In this document: positions 18,941 to 28,911 of the stretch, one piece after another | Layout: each line of letters begins with the position of its first letter | Numbering within the stretch: the first letter of the stretch is position 1 | The notes under the pieces: generated by a model | Told to the model about the DNA's origin: nothing | Database searches by the model: none | The model's input: the letters and a program-made list of their open reading frames with translations, nothing else | NCBI RefSeq assembly: GCF_003865345.1 | Contig: NZ_RMVE01000004.1 | Span: 372,001-436,000, forward strand | Length of the DNA: 64,000 nt | Source of the DNA: Nonlabens xiamenensis | Lineage (GTDB): Bacteria; Bacteroidota; Bacteroidia; Flavobacteriales; Flavobacteriaceae | Reading direction: 5' to 3' | Program-made: the position numbers and the translations under genes

Positions 18941-21448
18941 ATGTTTAAATGTATTTTAGGTCTGTTTATTTTCCTTGGTTTAGTTCAGTTTCTCCCTGCA
19001 CAAACCATAGAAGCGGTCAACGAAGCGGATATCGGCATTCCAGATGTTCGGATCCTGATTGAGGATGCGGACCATAAAATTCTATTTATGGGCAATACTG
19101 ATGCCCAGGGAACTTTACAACTTCCAGAGCTCAGTGGCTCCGTAAGCTTGCGAACTTTCCACCTGTCCTATGAAGAACATATACAGCGGTTGGAGCTTCC
19201 GCAAAAGCGGGTCAAAATACAATTGATAAAAAAAGTCAACCAGTTGGACGAAATCACCTTTCAATTGAGTGGGTTTATAAAAAGGTCTGGAGATACCACA
19301 ACAATTTCCCTCCCTAAAATCAAGGATGGAAAGGAAAGAAGTGTGTTGGATCTTTTGAAAAAAATTCCTGGCGTCGAATTATTGGAAGATGGTAGTGTGA
19401 TTTTTGAAAACCACAGAATCACCGATGTATTGATCAATGGAAAGAAGCTCTTTGACGAAAACTATAAAACGACCCTTGAAAATATCCAGCCACATAAAAT
19501 GACTGAGGTCCAGTTCATCACCAACTATGACGACGACAGTATTCTGGAAGAAAAGGAACATCCTGAAACCGCCATGAATTTGGGATTTGAAAGGGAGTAC
19601 TTTTCCTCAGCCAGCGTAGATATAGGTGCGGGAAACGCATTTGACATGGGCGGGACACTGTTGAACTCCAATTCCTTGACCTCCTCCTACCACTCTTATA
19701 AATTTAATAATTATGGAAAAGCTTTATACCGTAGAAGATTTAGCGGAAGTACATCTGGCTACTCAGAACCAGAAAAAGTTAACCTGCTTGAAGAGCATTC
19801 ATTAGATTACTTGAATTTTGCAGGTTCGAGTAAGAACGACGACATTAACGAGTCCCATTTTTTTGATAATAATATTGCGGTACAATGGGACAATAGTTTG
19901 GAGTTGAACATCAAGAACAATAATATTTGGGAGCAACTGGAGCGCGAAAACACTAATCTGTACCAATTTTTTGACGATGATAATACTATCCGAACAGACC
20001 GTAGGAGGCGGATGGTAGATTATACCCATAACGATTTTGCCATTAAACTGAAAAAGAAATGGAAAAAACGATTGATGGTGGTACAGCTTGATGGGCGACA
20101 ATTAAGGTATGGCAAAAACGAACGCAATCTTTTAAACAATATAGAAAACCTGAACACTATACGGACAAATGTGACCGATTTTGGCATCTATCTCAATTAT
20201 CAGGATATTGAAAACACCAAGCTTCCCTTTACGGTCCAAGGAAACTTTTATCAAACAGAACTTGATGAATCCTTTCAAAGCATCGGTTTGTCAAATTTTG
20301 ATCAAGAATTGAAAAAGAAGAATTCAAATCTTCATCTGGCGCTGGATAAAAGACTGTACTCCAGCCAGAAATTAGGCCTGCAATTAAGCAGTGAGAACCG
20401 CTTGGAATCCTATCATTTGAAATTGAACAACATGGATACGCTCAATGAGGAAACCTATTTCATTCATGGTTTGGAAGGACGATTATTTCAACCTCAAAAG
20501 CAGTTCCAAAACTACCTTTCTCTAGGGTATAGATTCTTACGATATCAATTAGACGACGACACAAAGGTTGCTATGTTTTATCCTTATCTGGATGCCAAAT
20601 GGTCCACTCAGAAAAAAAATAGAAAATGGAACTATCAGACTGCCTTGACCGCACAACCGCTTTTTATTCGGAATCAATGGTTCAATAGAGAAAACCTCTT
20701 TGTTGATTTCAATCGCATTGTACGGAATGACCTGATGAATGAAGTGGCCTACCGGGTAGATGGTAGATTTGAGGTCAGCTACCGTAACGGGCATTCCAAA
20801 TATACTTCCTTATTCAACTTTGAATTTCAGGACAAGTCCGTTTTTATAGATTTTGATATTGATGAAAACATCAGTATAATCAGTTATGCGCGTACGGATG
20901 CGATCGTGTATAGGTTGAACAAATCATTTTCTTTCGACACTTTACTCTGGAGCAGTTTTTTCTTAAAAATCAGCAACAGCAACTCGATTCAAAACTCTTA
21001 CTACCGACTGAATACAAGTAACTCTCAGATCGATGAAAACAGCATTTTGGGCAATAGCTTGGGAGTAGAACTTAAGCGTAGGCATAACAAACAACTATAT
21101 TTGGGCAGTAAGGCTTCCATCAATAGTTTTAGAATCATCAACCAGCCTGGCTTGCCGGCCAATTTTGACTATCACATTGAATTTTTTTCAGATGTGAATT
21201 GGCGCCAGTTCAAATTCTATCCGAAATGGAAAATGACCAAATTCAAGAACAGCGAAACCTACCAGAATCTTTCCCTCGAGATCAGCTACACTCCCGAGGG
21301 GTCTCAGTTTCACTTTGGTCTTAGAGCTTTCAATTTATTAGACAACACTGGGCTCAACAGCTTGAACATTAACAATATATATGAACTAAGAAGACAAACC
21401 AACATCTTGGAGCGCAGGGGGTTCGTTTATTTAAGTTATAACTTTTAA
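18941..21448 (+). CDS. TonB-receptor-like outer-membrane barrel protein
   Basis: 835 residues with a signal peptide (MFKCILGLFIFLGLVQFLPAQ), a short carboxypeptidase-regulatory-like domain (about residues 22-95; GIPDVRILIED, TDAQGTLQLPEL), a plug-like region (RSVLDLLKKIPGVEL, then ITDVLINGKKLF), and a long beta-barrel ending in an aromatic terminal strand (GFVYLSYNF). This is the architecture of TonB-dependent receptor-like proteins that accompany GLPGLI genes. It has no SusD partner and no visible TonB box. It is placed 203 bp after the secreted unknown, on the same strand. Ligand unknown. Confidence 0.82.
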   Translation: MFKCILGLFIFLGLVQFLPAQTIEAVNEADIGIPDVRILIEDADHKILFMGNTDAQGTLQLPELSGSVSLRTFHLSYEEHIQRLELPQKRVKIQLIKKVNQLDEITFQLSGFIKRSGDTTTISLPKIKDGKERSVLDLLKKIPGVELLEDGSVIFENHRITDVLINGKKLFDENYKTTLENIQPHKMTEVQFITNYDDDSILEEKEHPETAMNLGFEREYFSSASVDIGAGNAFDMGGTLLNSNSLTSSYHSYKFNNYGKALYRRRFSGSTSGYSEPEKVNLLEEHSLDYLNFAGSSKNDDINESHFFDNNIAVQWDNSLELNIKNNNIWEQLERENTNLYQFFDDDNTIRTDRRRRMVDYTHNDFAIKLKKKWKKRLMVVQLDGRQLRYGKNERNLLNNIENLNTIRTNVTDFGIYLNYQDIENTKLPFTVQGNFYQTELDESFQSIGLSNFDQELKKKNSNLHLALDKRLYSSQKLGLQLSSENRLESYHLKLNNMDTLNEETYFIHGLEGRLFQPQKQFQNYLSLGYRFLRYQLDDDTKVAMFYPYLDAKWSTQKKNRKWNYQTALTAQPLFIRNQWFNRENLFVDFNRIVRNDLMNEVAYRVDGRFEVSYRNGHSKYTSLFNFEFQDKSVFIDFDIDENISIISYARTDAIVYRLNKSFSFDTLLWSSFFLKISNSNSIQNSYYRLNTSNSQIDENSILGNSLGVELKRRHNKQLYLGSKASINSFRIINQPGLPANFDYHIEFFSDVNWRQFKFYPKWKMTKFKNSETYQNLSLEISYTPEGSQFHFGLRAFNLLDNTGLNSLNINNIYELRRQTNILERRGFVYLSYNF

Positions 21449-21512
21449 CAACCATCCAAAACTTCACCTAAGACCCTGGACAAATCATGGTAAATAAAAA
21501 CAATCTTTTGAG

Positions 21513-23249
21513 TTAGAAATCAAATTTATAAACCGCCCCTGCCATGACCTGTAAGTTTTGCACAGGATAATCTAGGTAATATTGGTAATTGCCACCAGTT
21601 AGATTATTGGCTCTCAAAAAGGCAGAAAGCTGTGGGTTGATTTTATAGTTGACATCAAAATTTAGGTCTACAAATGAATCCAGAGTTTCTGTCCCGATCC
21701 CATTTCTGAATACCTGCCTTTCACCAATATAATACAGAGTAGTTCCCACGCTCCATTGATCGTTGATTATATAATTACCGACCAAATCTGCTGTAAACTC
21801 AGGGAGTTGAGATGCTGTATTCTCAAAATCCCCTCCTTCTGATACCTCATAACTGAAACCTTGTGCATTCAGTGTTAAATTAAAATCAGTAGTCAAGTCA
21901 ACGCTTAGTGCCCCACCGTAAGAAGTCGTATTCAAATCTGCATATTGCGTGTAAAAAACGTTTCCTGAATGATAAGGCTGAACAGGCCCTACAGTAAAGG
22001 ATGCGCCTGTATCCTTGGTATAAAAATACCTTCCTTCTTCCATGCGATAACCGGCAAATACTTTGTAGCCCACGCGCTCTGCAATCTTACCTTTCAAACC
22101 AACCTGAGCATCAAGCTGCCTATTGGTAGGCGCAACGGCTACCGCAGGCGCTAGAAATAGATTCTCATCAGCAAACGAGCGCAACGAATTCATGTCCAAT
22201 CCACCGCCCAAATTAAGATAAGGAATCAAATTTTCTGGAACCAGTGCATAACTTGCGACAATATCCGGGTAAATGAATACTTCTCCTTCTGACAACTCCA
22301 AATCGTTAAGGTAATTGACCGTGGCTCCTAGTTCAACTTTATATTTATCTCCGTACAGATTAATACTGGGATTCAGACCAGTCTTCAAATAAGCGTATTC
22401 TTCTGGTGCGGGAAAAAGCCCTTGGGTATTAAAACTACCTTGAAGATAGTCCACTTCCAACCCTAAAGCTACTTCTGTATCTACAATTTCAAAAGCCAAC
22501 CTTGGCAAGGCGCTCACCCTTATTTCACTGGCGTCTTCACCAGATTTAGTTCCAGAGAACTGCACATCCACATCTTTGAAAATACCATCAAAAAACTGGG
22601 CTTTTCCACCAAGCGCATAAGAGAGGTAGTTCAGACCTACGTCGCTGTCCTCAGTCAACATATTGGGCGTATTTTCGTAAGAACCGTACCAATTGGCAGT
22701 CTGATACCTTGCCCCAGCACTAATCCCCCAATTAAAGTCCCGATTGCGCATACCGTAAGAAACATCCAGTGAGGTATCTGAAAAAGAATCATCAGTAACT
22801 ACATCCTGAATGCCGCCCTGAGACGAATTGTGATTAAAGAAAACTCCAACATCACTGTCACGATCTACTTCAAAATTAGCCGCAAATTCGCCCAGAACAT
22901 TGAAATAATTACCCAGTCCCAATCGCGCATAATTGGTAAAATACTTCTCACGCTTTTTAGGTCTTAATTTTGAAAGACCGGCTTTAACTGGCGTAAAAGT
23001 ACTGGCCACAGGAACTGAAAAGATACTGTAAGTGACAGGTTTCTTCTCAATCTTAGTGGTATCATTAAATACAGGAACACTTTTTACTTTAAAGGCATCA
23101 CTGATTGTTGGGTCATAAGAAGTAGTTACGGTAATAGAACCGCCGTTCAATCGATTTTCCTCTTCCTCTTCGGGGGTTTGGGCCAGAGCAATAGAACTCG
23201 TGCTTCCCAAAAGGGCACAGAATAAATATAATTTATGGGATACTTGCAT
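21513..23249 (-). CDS. TonB-dependent receptor-like outer-membrane barrel protein
   Basis: 578 residues with a signal peptide (MQVSHKLYLFCALLGSTSSIALAQ) and a body of repeated amphipathic strands typical of an outer-membrane barrel, with the receptor-type C-terminal part (VDLNFDVNYKINPQLSAFLRANNLTGGNYQYY) and terminal AVYKFDF. The N-terminus lacks a recognisable plug. It follows the TPR gene by 10 nt on the same strand, so the two products probably work together in the envelope. Confidence 0.82.
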   Translation of the reverse strand: MQVSHKLYLFCALLGSTSSIALAQTPEEEEENRLNGGSITVTTSYDPTISDAFKVKSVPVFNDTTKIEKKPVTYSIFSVPVASTFTPVKAGLSKLRPKKREKYFTNYARLGLGNYFNVLGEFAANFEVDRDSDVGVFFNHNSSQGGIQDVVTDDSFSDTSLDVSYGMRNRDFNWGISAGARYQTANWYGSYENTPNMLTEDSDVGLNYLSYALGGKAQFFDGIFKDVDVQFSGTKSGEDASEIRVSALPRLAFEIVDTEVALGLEVDYLQGSFNTQGLFPAPEEYAYLKTGLNPSINLYGDKYKVELGATVNYLNDLELSEGEVFIYPDIVASYALVPENLIPYLNLGGGLDMNSLRSFADENLFLAPAVAVAPTNRQLDAQVGLKGKIAERVGYKVFAGYRMEEGRYFYTKDTGASFTVGPVQPYHSGNVFYTQYADLNTTSYGGALSVDLTTDFNLTLNAQGFSYEVSEGGDFENTASQLPEFTADLVGNYIINDQWSVGTTLYYIGERQVFRNGIGTETLDSFVDLNFDVNYKINPQLSAFLRANNLTGGNYQYYLDYPVQNLQVMAGAVYKFDF

Positions 23250-23259
23250 AGAGATAGGC

Positions 23260-26200
23260 TTAGTTTTGACCTGTCGGTACTACAGACGAATTTGTTTTGG
23301 CTGCGTTGGTTTTGATCTTGTTTAATTCGGTTTGGGCCTCATTGACCACATCTGGATATTGTTTAAAATTGGCAATCACTGCCTCCAGGATAGTGGTGGC
23401 GTTTAAGGTTTCCTTTTTGGCCTGATATGATTTGGCCATCACGACCAATCCTTTGGCACTCCACAGTTTATATCCACCATAATTTTTACTCAACTCATTA
23501 ACCGTGCTGATAGCAGCGTCATGTTTACCTTCTTTATTTTCAAAATAGGCTTTGTAGTAAATGGATTCGGCAGCAAGGCTTCCAGTAGCTGTTTTTCTCA
23601 CGGCCTCGTAAGCGGTCTTGGCGGCAGACTCATTCCCGCGTTTCCACGAGCTCCTGGCAATAATGATTTGTGCATCTGACTGAAGGTTGTTATCAATATT
23701 TGAATTGGCCAGGACTTTTTCAGCATAGGTAGCCGCTTTGTCAAACTGTTCTAATCCATAGTAGGCTTTCATCAAATTGGATTGGGCATAAATAACATTT
23801 TGCGGAAAATCAGCCATTTGCTCCAATTGTTGTAGGACAGGTACTGCAAGCACATAGTCCTTTTTACCCAGATGTATTTCACTTAACCTAGCCAAGGCTT
23901 GCTCTGTATATTCATTTTTTTGTTTACTCACCACAAAATCATAATGGGCAATACTCTGGTCTTTTTGCCCATCCGTATAAAGTGCCTGGGCAAGATAAAA
24001 GTGAGCTTTCAGTGCATTGGCGCCGTTTGGAAACTCCTCCAAATATTTACGCATTCCTCTTATCGTGCCTTTGGTATCTTCCCTGAGTAGTGGTTGCTCC
24101 GCACTTTCATAGGCCGCCTCTTCCAGCTCGTTATCTGTGATTTCAACGCCGTCTATGGTTCTGGCCCAGGCAGCATAATCACTTACTCTTCCTTGATCAA
24201 TATAAATTTGCTTGGCACTGGTCAATGCCTGATTGGCCTGAGGGGTTCCGGAATATTTCTCCGCAACCTTCTTAAATTCGGTCAATGCTGCATCCAGGTT
24301 ACCGCTGTTGTATAACTGCAAACCTTTACGCATCATAGCCGGAGCGGTATAAATGCTGTTGGGAAACTCGCGGGTCAACTGGTCATAGGTTTTGATTCCC
24401 TTACTCATCTGATCGTTGTTGATATAGGTATTCCCCAATTCATAAAGGACATCATCCCTGTATTGCGAGGTTTTGAATCTTCGGATAAAGCCCTCAAGAT
24501 CCTCGATTTTACGATCCACCTTACCGACAAATCCATAGGAAATTCCCTTTTGAAAAGCTGCATAGTCACCGTTGACTGTATTCATTTCGATGGCCTTGTT
24601 ATAAGCTTCCATGGCTGGCCAATAATTTTTAGTAACAAAGTTGGCATCACCAATACGTAAATAAGCATCATTCAATCTCACCTTATCGGTCCCAGCATCG
24701 GCGGCGCGGGTAAATGACTCAAATGAGCTGATGGCCTCATCGTATTTCTTTAATTTAAATTGAGTGTAACCCATATCATAAGCAAAAAGCTGATCTTCCT
24801 CGATACGGGCATTCATTCCTTTGACAGTTTGAAAGGCCTCAAAAGCCGCACTAAAATTATTACTCTGATAAAGACTTTCGGCTTTCCAGAAGACGGCTTT
24901 CTTTTTCAATTCTGGATCGGTCAGGTTATCAATGGCTTTATTCAATTGAACAATGGCCTCAGCATAGTCAGCGTTGGTAAAAAGATTCAGACCGTGGTAC
25001 AAAGCTACTTTACCATACACCGCTTCATTGCCTTTGATCCTTCCATCTTCCAGCAATTTAAGAGCTTCGGCATAATTTTTAGAAGAGAAGTAGGAATCAA
25101 TAAGGAAACCATTCATTTCTTCTTGGTGTTCTGAATCCGGATAGCTTTCCAGATAATTGAGAATGACCGCAGGAACACTGTCATAAGGATTCCCATATTC
25201 ATAACTCAACTTGGCGTAATTATAACTGGCATCCTCTTTAATTTGTGGATCCAATTCCATTTCGCTGGCTTTTTTAAACGCCGTCAGTGCATCTTCATTC
25301 CTATCCAGCTTGATATAACTCTGCCCTAAGTGGTAATAAGCATTTTGCGCGGTTTTGTTTTCCCCATCCACAATCTTATTAAAGGTCTCTACCGCTTTTT
25401 CCAAGTTTCCTTGTTTATAATAAGCGTAGCCCAGTTGGTAATAATCGTTGTTATTCCACTTCCCTCTTGTCCCTTCATATTTTTCTAGATATGGCAAGGA
25501 TTCATCATAGCGTTCTAAATTAAATAAGGATTGGCCGATAATACGATTCAGTTGAGATTGCTCTCTTCGGTTGGATTTCGGCATTTGCTGCTCGGCCAGA
25601 TCGATGGCTTTTTCAAACTTCCCCAATTTATAATTGAGATCAGCCTGGTAGTAGGAAAGCTTTTCATCCTCTTCTGGTGAAGTTCCGGCTTGATCAAACA
25701 AATCACTCGCTTCTTGAAGTTCATCCCCTTCATAAGCAATATACCCCAGATAATATTTGGCTTTAGAGCCATATTCAGGGTCATCGCTCACCCGATTCAG
25801 GTAAGGTTTGGCCTCGTCGTATTTTCGACTTTGTACCAGGGTATAACCCGTATTGAAATTGTAACGAGATATTTGCTTTCGCGAAAGCGTACTCTTATCC
25901 ACTTTTTCATACCACACGGAAGCTTTTCGATAATTACCGTTATCAAAATAATAATCGGCCACATCGATAATGGCAGAACTCTTTTTGGTCGAAGTCGGAT
26001 ATTCCTCTACAAAATTCTCTACCAATTCATCGGCATTTCTTTGATTCAGACGCACGGCACAATTGGCGATATAGTAAGCTGCGTTTGCTTTGATCGTCTC
26101 GTCGGTAGTTGTTTCCTTTACTTGTTCAAAGAGTCTTTGCGAGGCCAGATACTGATCTTCTTGATACAGATCCAACGCCTGGTTGTATTCTGCCAGATCA

Positions 26201-26289
26201 TCCGTAAAGATCCTGGATTGTTGCGCCGTCACAAAGGACCCGGCAAAGACGGCAATCATCAGTGCCGTTACAATTTTTCCCATAGCCAT
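23260..26289 (-). CDS. Large periplasmic tetratricopeptide-repeat protein
   Basis: 1009 residues with a signal peptide (GKIVTALMIAVFAGSFVTAQ). Nearly the whole protein is made of TPR-like helical pairs (for example YYLGYIAYEGDELQEASDLF, YYQLGYAYYKQGNLEKAVETF, AYYHLGQSYIKLDRNEDAL). Such solenoids act as protein-binding scaffolds in the periplasm. It is the upstream partner of a barrel gene 10 nt away and lies divergent from ftsE, 118 bp apart. The palindrome (25875-25888) is read here as TLSRKQ. Binding partner unknown. Confidence 0.9.
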   Translation of the reverse strand: MAMGKIVTALMIAVFAGSFVTAQQSRIFTDDLAEYNQALDLYQEDQYLASQRLFEQVKETTTDETIKANAAYYIANCAVRLNQRNADELVENFVEEYPTSTKKSSAIIDVADYYFDNGNYRKASVWYEKVDKSTLSRKQISRYNFNTGYTLVQSRKYDEAKPYLNRVSDDPEYGSKAKYYLGYIAYEGDELQEASDLFDQAGTSPEEDEKLSYYQADLNYKLGKFEKAIDLAEQQMPKSNRREQSQLNRIIGQSLFNLERYDESLPYLEKYEGTRGKWNNNDYYQLGYAYYKQGNLEKAVETFNKIVDGENKTAQNAYYHLGQSYIKLDRNEDALTAFKKASEMELDPQIKEDASYNYAKLSYEYGNPYDSVPAVILNYLESYPDSEHQEEMNGFLIDSYFSSKNYAEALKLLEDGRIKGNEAVYGKVALYHGLNLFTNADYAEAIVQLNKAIDNLTDPELKKKAVFWKAESLYQSNNFSAAFEAFQTVKGMNARIEEDQLFAYDMGYTQFKLKKYDEAISSFESFTRAADAGTDKVRLNDAYLRIGDANFVTKNYWPAMEAYNKAIEMNTVNGDYAAFQKGISYGFVGKVDRKIEDLEGFIRRFKTSQYRDDVLYELGNTYINNDQMSKGIKTYDQLTREFPNSIYTAPAMMRKGLQLYNSGNLDAALTEFKKVAEKYSGTPQANQALTSAKQIYIDQGRVSDYAAWARTIDGVEITDNELEEAAYESAEQPLLREDTKGTIRGMRKYLEEFPNGANALKAHFYLAQALYTDGQKDQSIAHYDFVVSKQKNEYTEQALARLSEIHLGKKDYVLAVPVLQQLEQMADFPQNVIYAQSNLMKAYYGLEQFDKAATYAEKVLANSNIDNNLQSDAQIIIARSSWKRGNESAAKTAYEAVRKTATGSLAAESIYYKAYFENKEGKHDAAISTVNELSKNYGGYKLWSAKGLVVMAKSYQAKKETLNATTILEAVIANFKQYPDVVNEAQTELNKIKTNAAKTNSSVVPTGQN
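25875..25888. repeat. GCTTTCGCGAAAGC palindrome, copy 3
   Basis: Perfect 14-bp copy inside the TPR gene, in a different codon phase (LSRK) from the queE and VOC copies. Confidence 0.9.
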
Positions 26290-26407
26290 TCAGTTATTAT
26301 TCTGTAAGTAAAATTAGGAGTTCCCAAAATAGAACGTCTTAATCCTTCATTAATTATTCAGAATCTTATTCACATCTTGATTAACTTTACCTCAAATTAA
26401 GCTTTTC

Positions 26408-27091
26408 ATGTCTGAACACGTATTATCCTTGAGCCAAGTTGATGTATTCCAAAAGGATAACCTGATCCTCAAAAATGTCAACCTGGAAATCAAAAAAGGT
26501 GAATTTGTTTACCTGATCGGAAAAACCGGAAGTGGTAAAAGTTCGCTCATGAAAACGCTCTACGGCGATATTCCTTTAAAAAAAGGAAAGGGAACCATTG
26601 TAGATTTTGATTTGGCTCGCTTACGCGAAAAAGAAATTCCTCACCTGCGACGTAAATTGGGGGTGGTATTTCAGGATTTTAAGTTATTGACTGACCGTAC
26701 CATCAATGAAAACTTGAAATTTGTACTCAGAGCAACTGGCTGGAAAGACAAAAAACAAATGGCCGAGCGCATGGAACAGGTTCTGGATAAAGTGGGCATG
26801 AAAACCAAAGGCTTTAAATATCCACACGAACTTTCAGGAGGAGAACAACAACGTATCGCAATTGCGAGAGCACTTCTGAATGAACCAGAACTTATCATCG
26901 CCGATGAACCTACTGGAAACCTCGATCCACAAACCAGTGTGGAAATCATGGAAGTATTGCAGCAAATCAATAAAAATGGTAATACTATTTTGATGGCTAC
27001 CCATGATTATGCATTGATACTTAAATACCCTTCAAAAACCCTGAAATGTGATGATGGAGAAATTTTTGAAGTGGTTCAAAAAGCGGTATAA
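26408..27091 (+). CDS. ftsE: Cell-division ATP-binding protein FtsE
   Basis: 227-residue ABC ATPase; with membrane partner FtsX it controls periplasmic peptidoglycan hydrolases at division. Visible: Walker A GKTGSGKS (38-45), Q-loop VVFQDF, signature LSGGEQQR (141-148), Walker B LIIADEP (161-167) and the H-loop ATHDY. ftsX is not adjacent, as is common in Bacteroidota. It ends 12 nt before a glycosyltransferase gene on the same strand. LolD-like transport ATPases are the main alternative, but the length and the TLYGDIPLKKG region fit FtsE best. Confidence 0.9.
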   Translation: MSEHVLSLSQVDVFQKDNLILKNVNLEIKKGEFVYLIGKTGSGKSSLMKTLYGDIPLKKGKGTIVDFDLARLREKEIPHLRRKLGVVFQDFKLLTDRTINENLKFVLRATGWKDKKQMAERMEQVLDKVGMKTKGFKYPHELSGGEQQRIAIARALLNEPELIIADEPTGNLDPQTSVEIMEVLQQINKNGNTILMATHDYALILKYPSKTLKCDDGEIFEVVQKAV

Positions 27092-27103
27092 TCCTTCAAA
27101 ATC

Positions 27104-27976
27104 ATGATCAGCATTTGTATTCCAGCCTATAAAGACAACCCTAATCCGCTGGTGAAATCTTTGCTCGATCAAAACAAGAATCTCAACGCTGTTAAGGAAA
27201 TTTTGATCTATGATGATGCCTCTCCAGTACCTATTGAACTGGAAATGGATCACGATTTAGTTTCTATCACTAGAGGAGAAAAAAATTTAAATAACTTTTT
27301 TGCACGCAGGTATCTCGCTCAATTGGCTCAATCGGACTATGTATTATTCATGGATGCCGACTTGTTGCCGGCCCAAGAGGATTTCTTGCAACAATATCAT
27401 CAGTTGATCCCCACAACTTACGACATTATCCATTCCACCATCAGCTATGAGACATCCCCACCTGCGCAAGATGGCATGCTCAGGTGGAAATACGGTCGTG
27501 AGAGGGAAATGAGAACTGCTACACGACCCGATAATAATTACGAATTATTTGTTTCGGCTTGTTTTATGGTCAAAAAGGATTTGTTTTTAGCCCGCACCTC
27601 TGCTACATTTCCCGATACAAGATATGGGAGCGATATATTTTTATCGGCCCTATGGAGACGAGCGGGACTACAATTATTTTTGATGGACAACCCGGTAATA
27701 CATTTAGGGCTAGAAGACAATCAGTCTTTTCTTAACAAATCACTGAAAGCTATTGAAACCACAGTCGCCAATGAACGTGCTGGTTTAATCCCAGAAAACC
27801 ATCGACCGGTTCAACGCGCATACCTCAGATTAAAAAGCTATGGTTTGACCATCCCTTTTTTAGGACTTATCAGCAGATGCAAAGCTTTTATGTGGCGCAA
27901 CTTGGTCTCTAAAAAGCCAAAACTTCTTTATCTTGATCTTTTAAAGTTACACCACTATGCTCAGTTGAAACGATGA
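27104..27976 (+). CDS. Family 2 glycosyltransferase
   Basis: 290-residue GT-A fold transferase: N-terminal nucleotide-sugar strand ISICIPAYKDNP, then FMDADLLP (the DxD metal site, near residue 86), acceptor region WKYGRERE and a C-terminal basic helix. Predicted to add a sugar from an NDP donor to a surface glycan; donor and acceptor unknown. It ends with a 4-bp ATGA overlap with the next glycosyltransferase, so they form one transcription unit with ftsE upstream. Confidence 0.9.
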   Translation: MISICIPAYKDNPNPLVKSLLDQNKNLNAVKEILIYDDASPVPIELEMDHDLVSITRGEKNLNNFFARRYLAQLAQSDYVLFMDADLLPAQEDFLQQYHQLIPTTYDIIHSTISYETSPPAQDGMLRWKYGREREMRTATRPDNNYELFVSACFMVKKDLFLARTSATFPDTRYGSDIFLSALWRRAGLQLFLMDNPVIHLGLEDNQSFLNKSLKAIETTVANERAGLIPENHRPVQRAYLRLKSYGLTIPFLGLISRCKAFMWRNLVSKKPKLLYLDLLKLHHYAQLKR

Positions 27977-28911
27977 TTCGCCACCTAGTTGCCATACCGC
28001 TATACAATAAAGCAGATACCATTCAACGGGCCATAGCTTCTGTGAACCGTCAGTCGGTTCGGGCAGATATTTTGGTGATCGACGATGGCTCTACCGATTT
28101 GAGCGCTGTACTTGTTGAGCGAATTGAATTGGAAAATCTCACTTTTGTCAAAAGACAAAACAAAGGAGTCAGCGCCACACGCAATGAGGCCATGAGTTAT
28201 GCATTGGCCCACGAATACACTCATCTCAGCTTTTTGGACGCGGATGATTTCTGGCTGGAAAAACACCTCGAACAAATTGAGGAAATGATCCATTCTTTTC
28301 CCAATGCCGATGTTTTTGCCTGTAACTATCAATTGCAAATCAGGAAGCGTAAGCGTATAAACACTGAGATTTCTGGATTGACCACTTCTCAAGCTTTTTT
28401 GGTTGAAAATTTCTTTACCTACAATCATCTCCATTCCTTACTGAGCAGTTCAAGTATCTGTTTAGCTTTAAAAAATACTGATTTGCCCAATTTCCGAAAG
28501 GATATATCACACGGCGAGGATACCGACTATTGGATACGTTTGGGCTTACAATACAAGATCGCCTATCACCCACAACCTACTGTGGTGGTAGATCGCACAG
28601 CCAGTGGAAGAGTTGGAAACCTACAGATGAAAAAACGGAAATTGCTGGACCTGGACCAATATGAACCTCACACCTCAACTTATCCCGGACTTGCACGCTA
28701 CCTGGACCTGAATCGGTTTGCCATTGCCATTGGCTTTAGATTGGAAAATGACATTAAAAATGCCACAGACTACCAACATAAGATTGATCCCAAGAACTTG
28801 AGCGATCGCCAAAATAAATTGTTGAAAATGAATCGGGTACAATTGAAGTCTCTGAAAAAGACTCAGCAGATTCTCGGCCACCTGGGCTTACGTCTACGGA
28901 CGGGCCGCTGA
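27973..28911 (+). CDS. Family 2 glycosyltransferase
   Basis: 312-residue GT-A transferase starting MIRHLVAIPLYNKADTI, with ILVIDDGSTD, GVSATRNEAMSYA and the DxD-type site FLDADDFW (near residue 93), then HGEDTDYWIRL as the catalytic-base region. Probably cytoplasmic and membrane-peripheral. It overlaps the previous gene by 4 bp and its end overlaps the convergent cupin gene by 18 bp. Sugar specificity cannot be read. Confidence 0.92.
   Translation: MIRHLVAIPLYNKADTIQRAIASVNRQSVRADILVIDDGSTDLSAVLVERIELENLTFVKRQNKGVSATRNEAMSYALAHEYTHLSFLDADDFWLEKHLEQIEEMIHSFPNADVFACNYQLQIRKRKRINTEISGLTTSQAFLVENFFTYNHLHSLLSSSSICLALKNTDLPNFRKDISHGEDTDYWIRLGLQYKIAYHPQPTVVVDRTASGRVGNLQMKKRKLLDLDQYEPHTSTYPGLARYLDLNRFAIAIGFRLENDIKNATDYQHKIDPKNLSDRQNKLLKMNRVQLKSLKKTQQILGHLGLRLRTGR

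Noticed and set aside
26615-26630. Sequence CGCTTACGCGAAAAAG in ftsE resembling the repeated palindrome
   Set aside because: Two or more mismatches break the symmetry; not counted as a copy.
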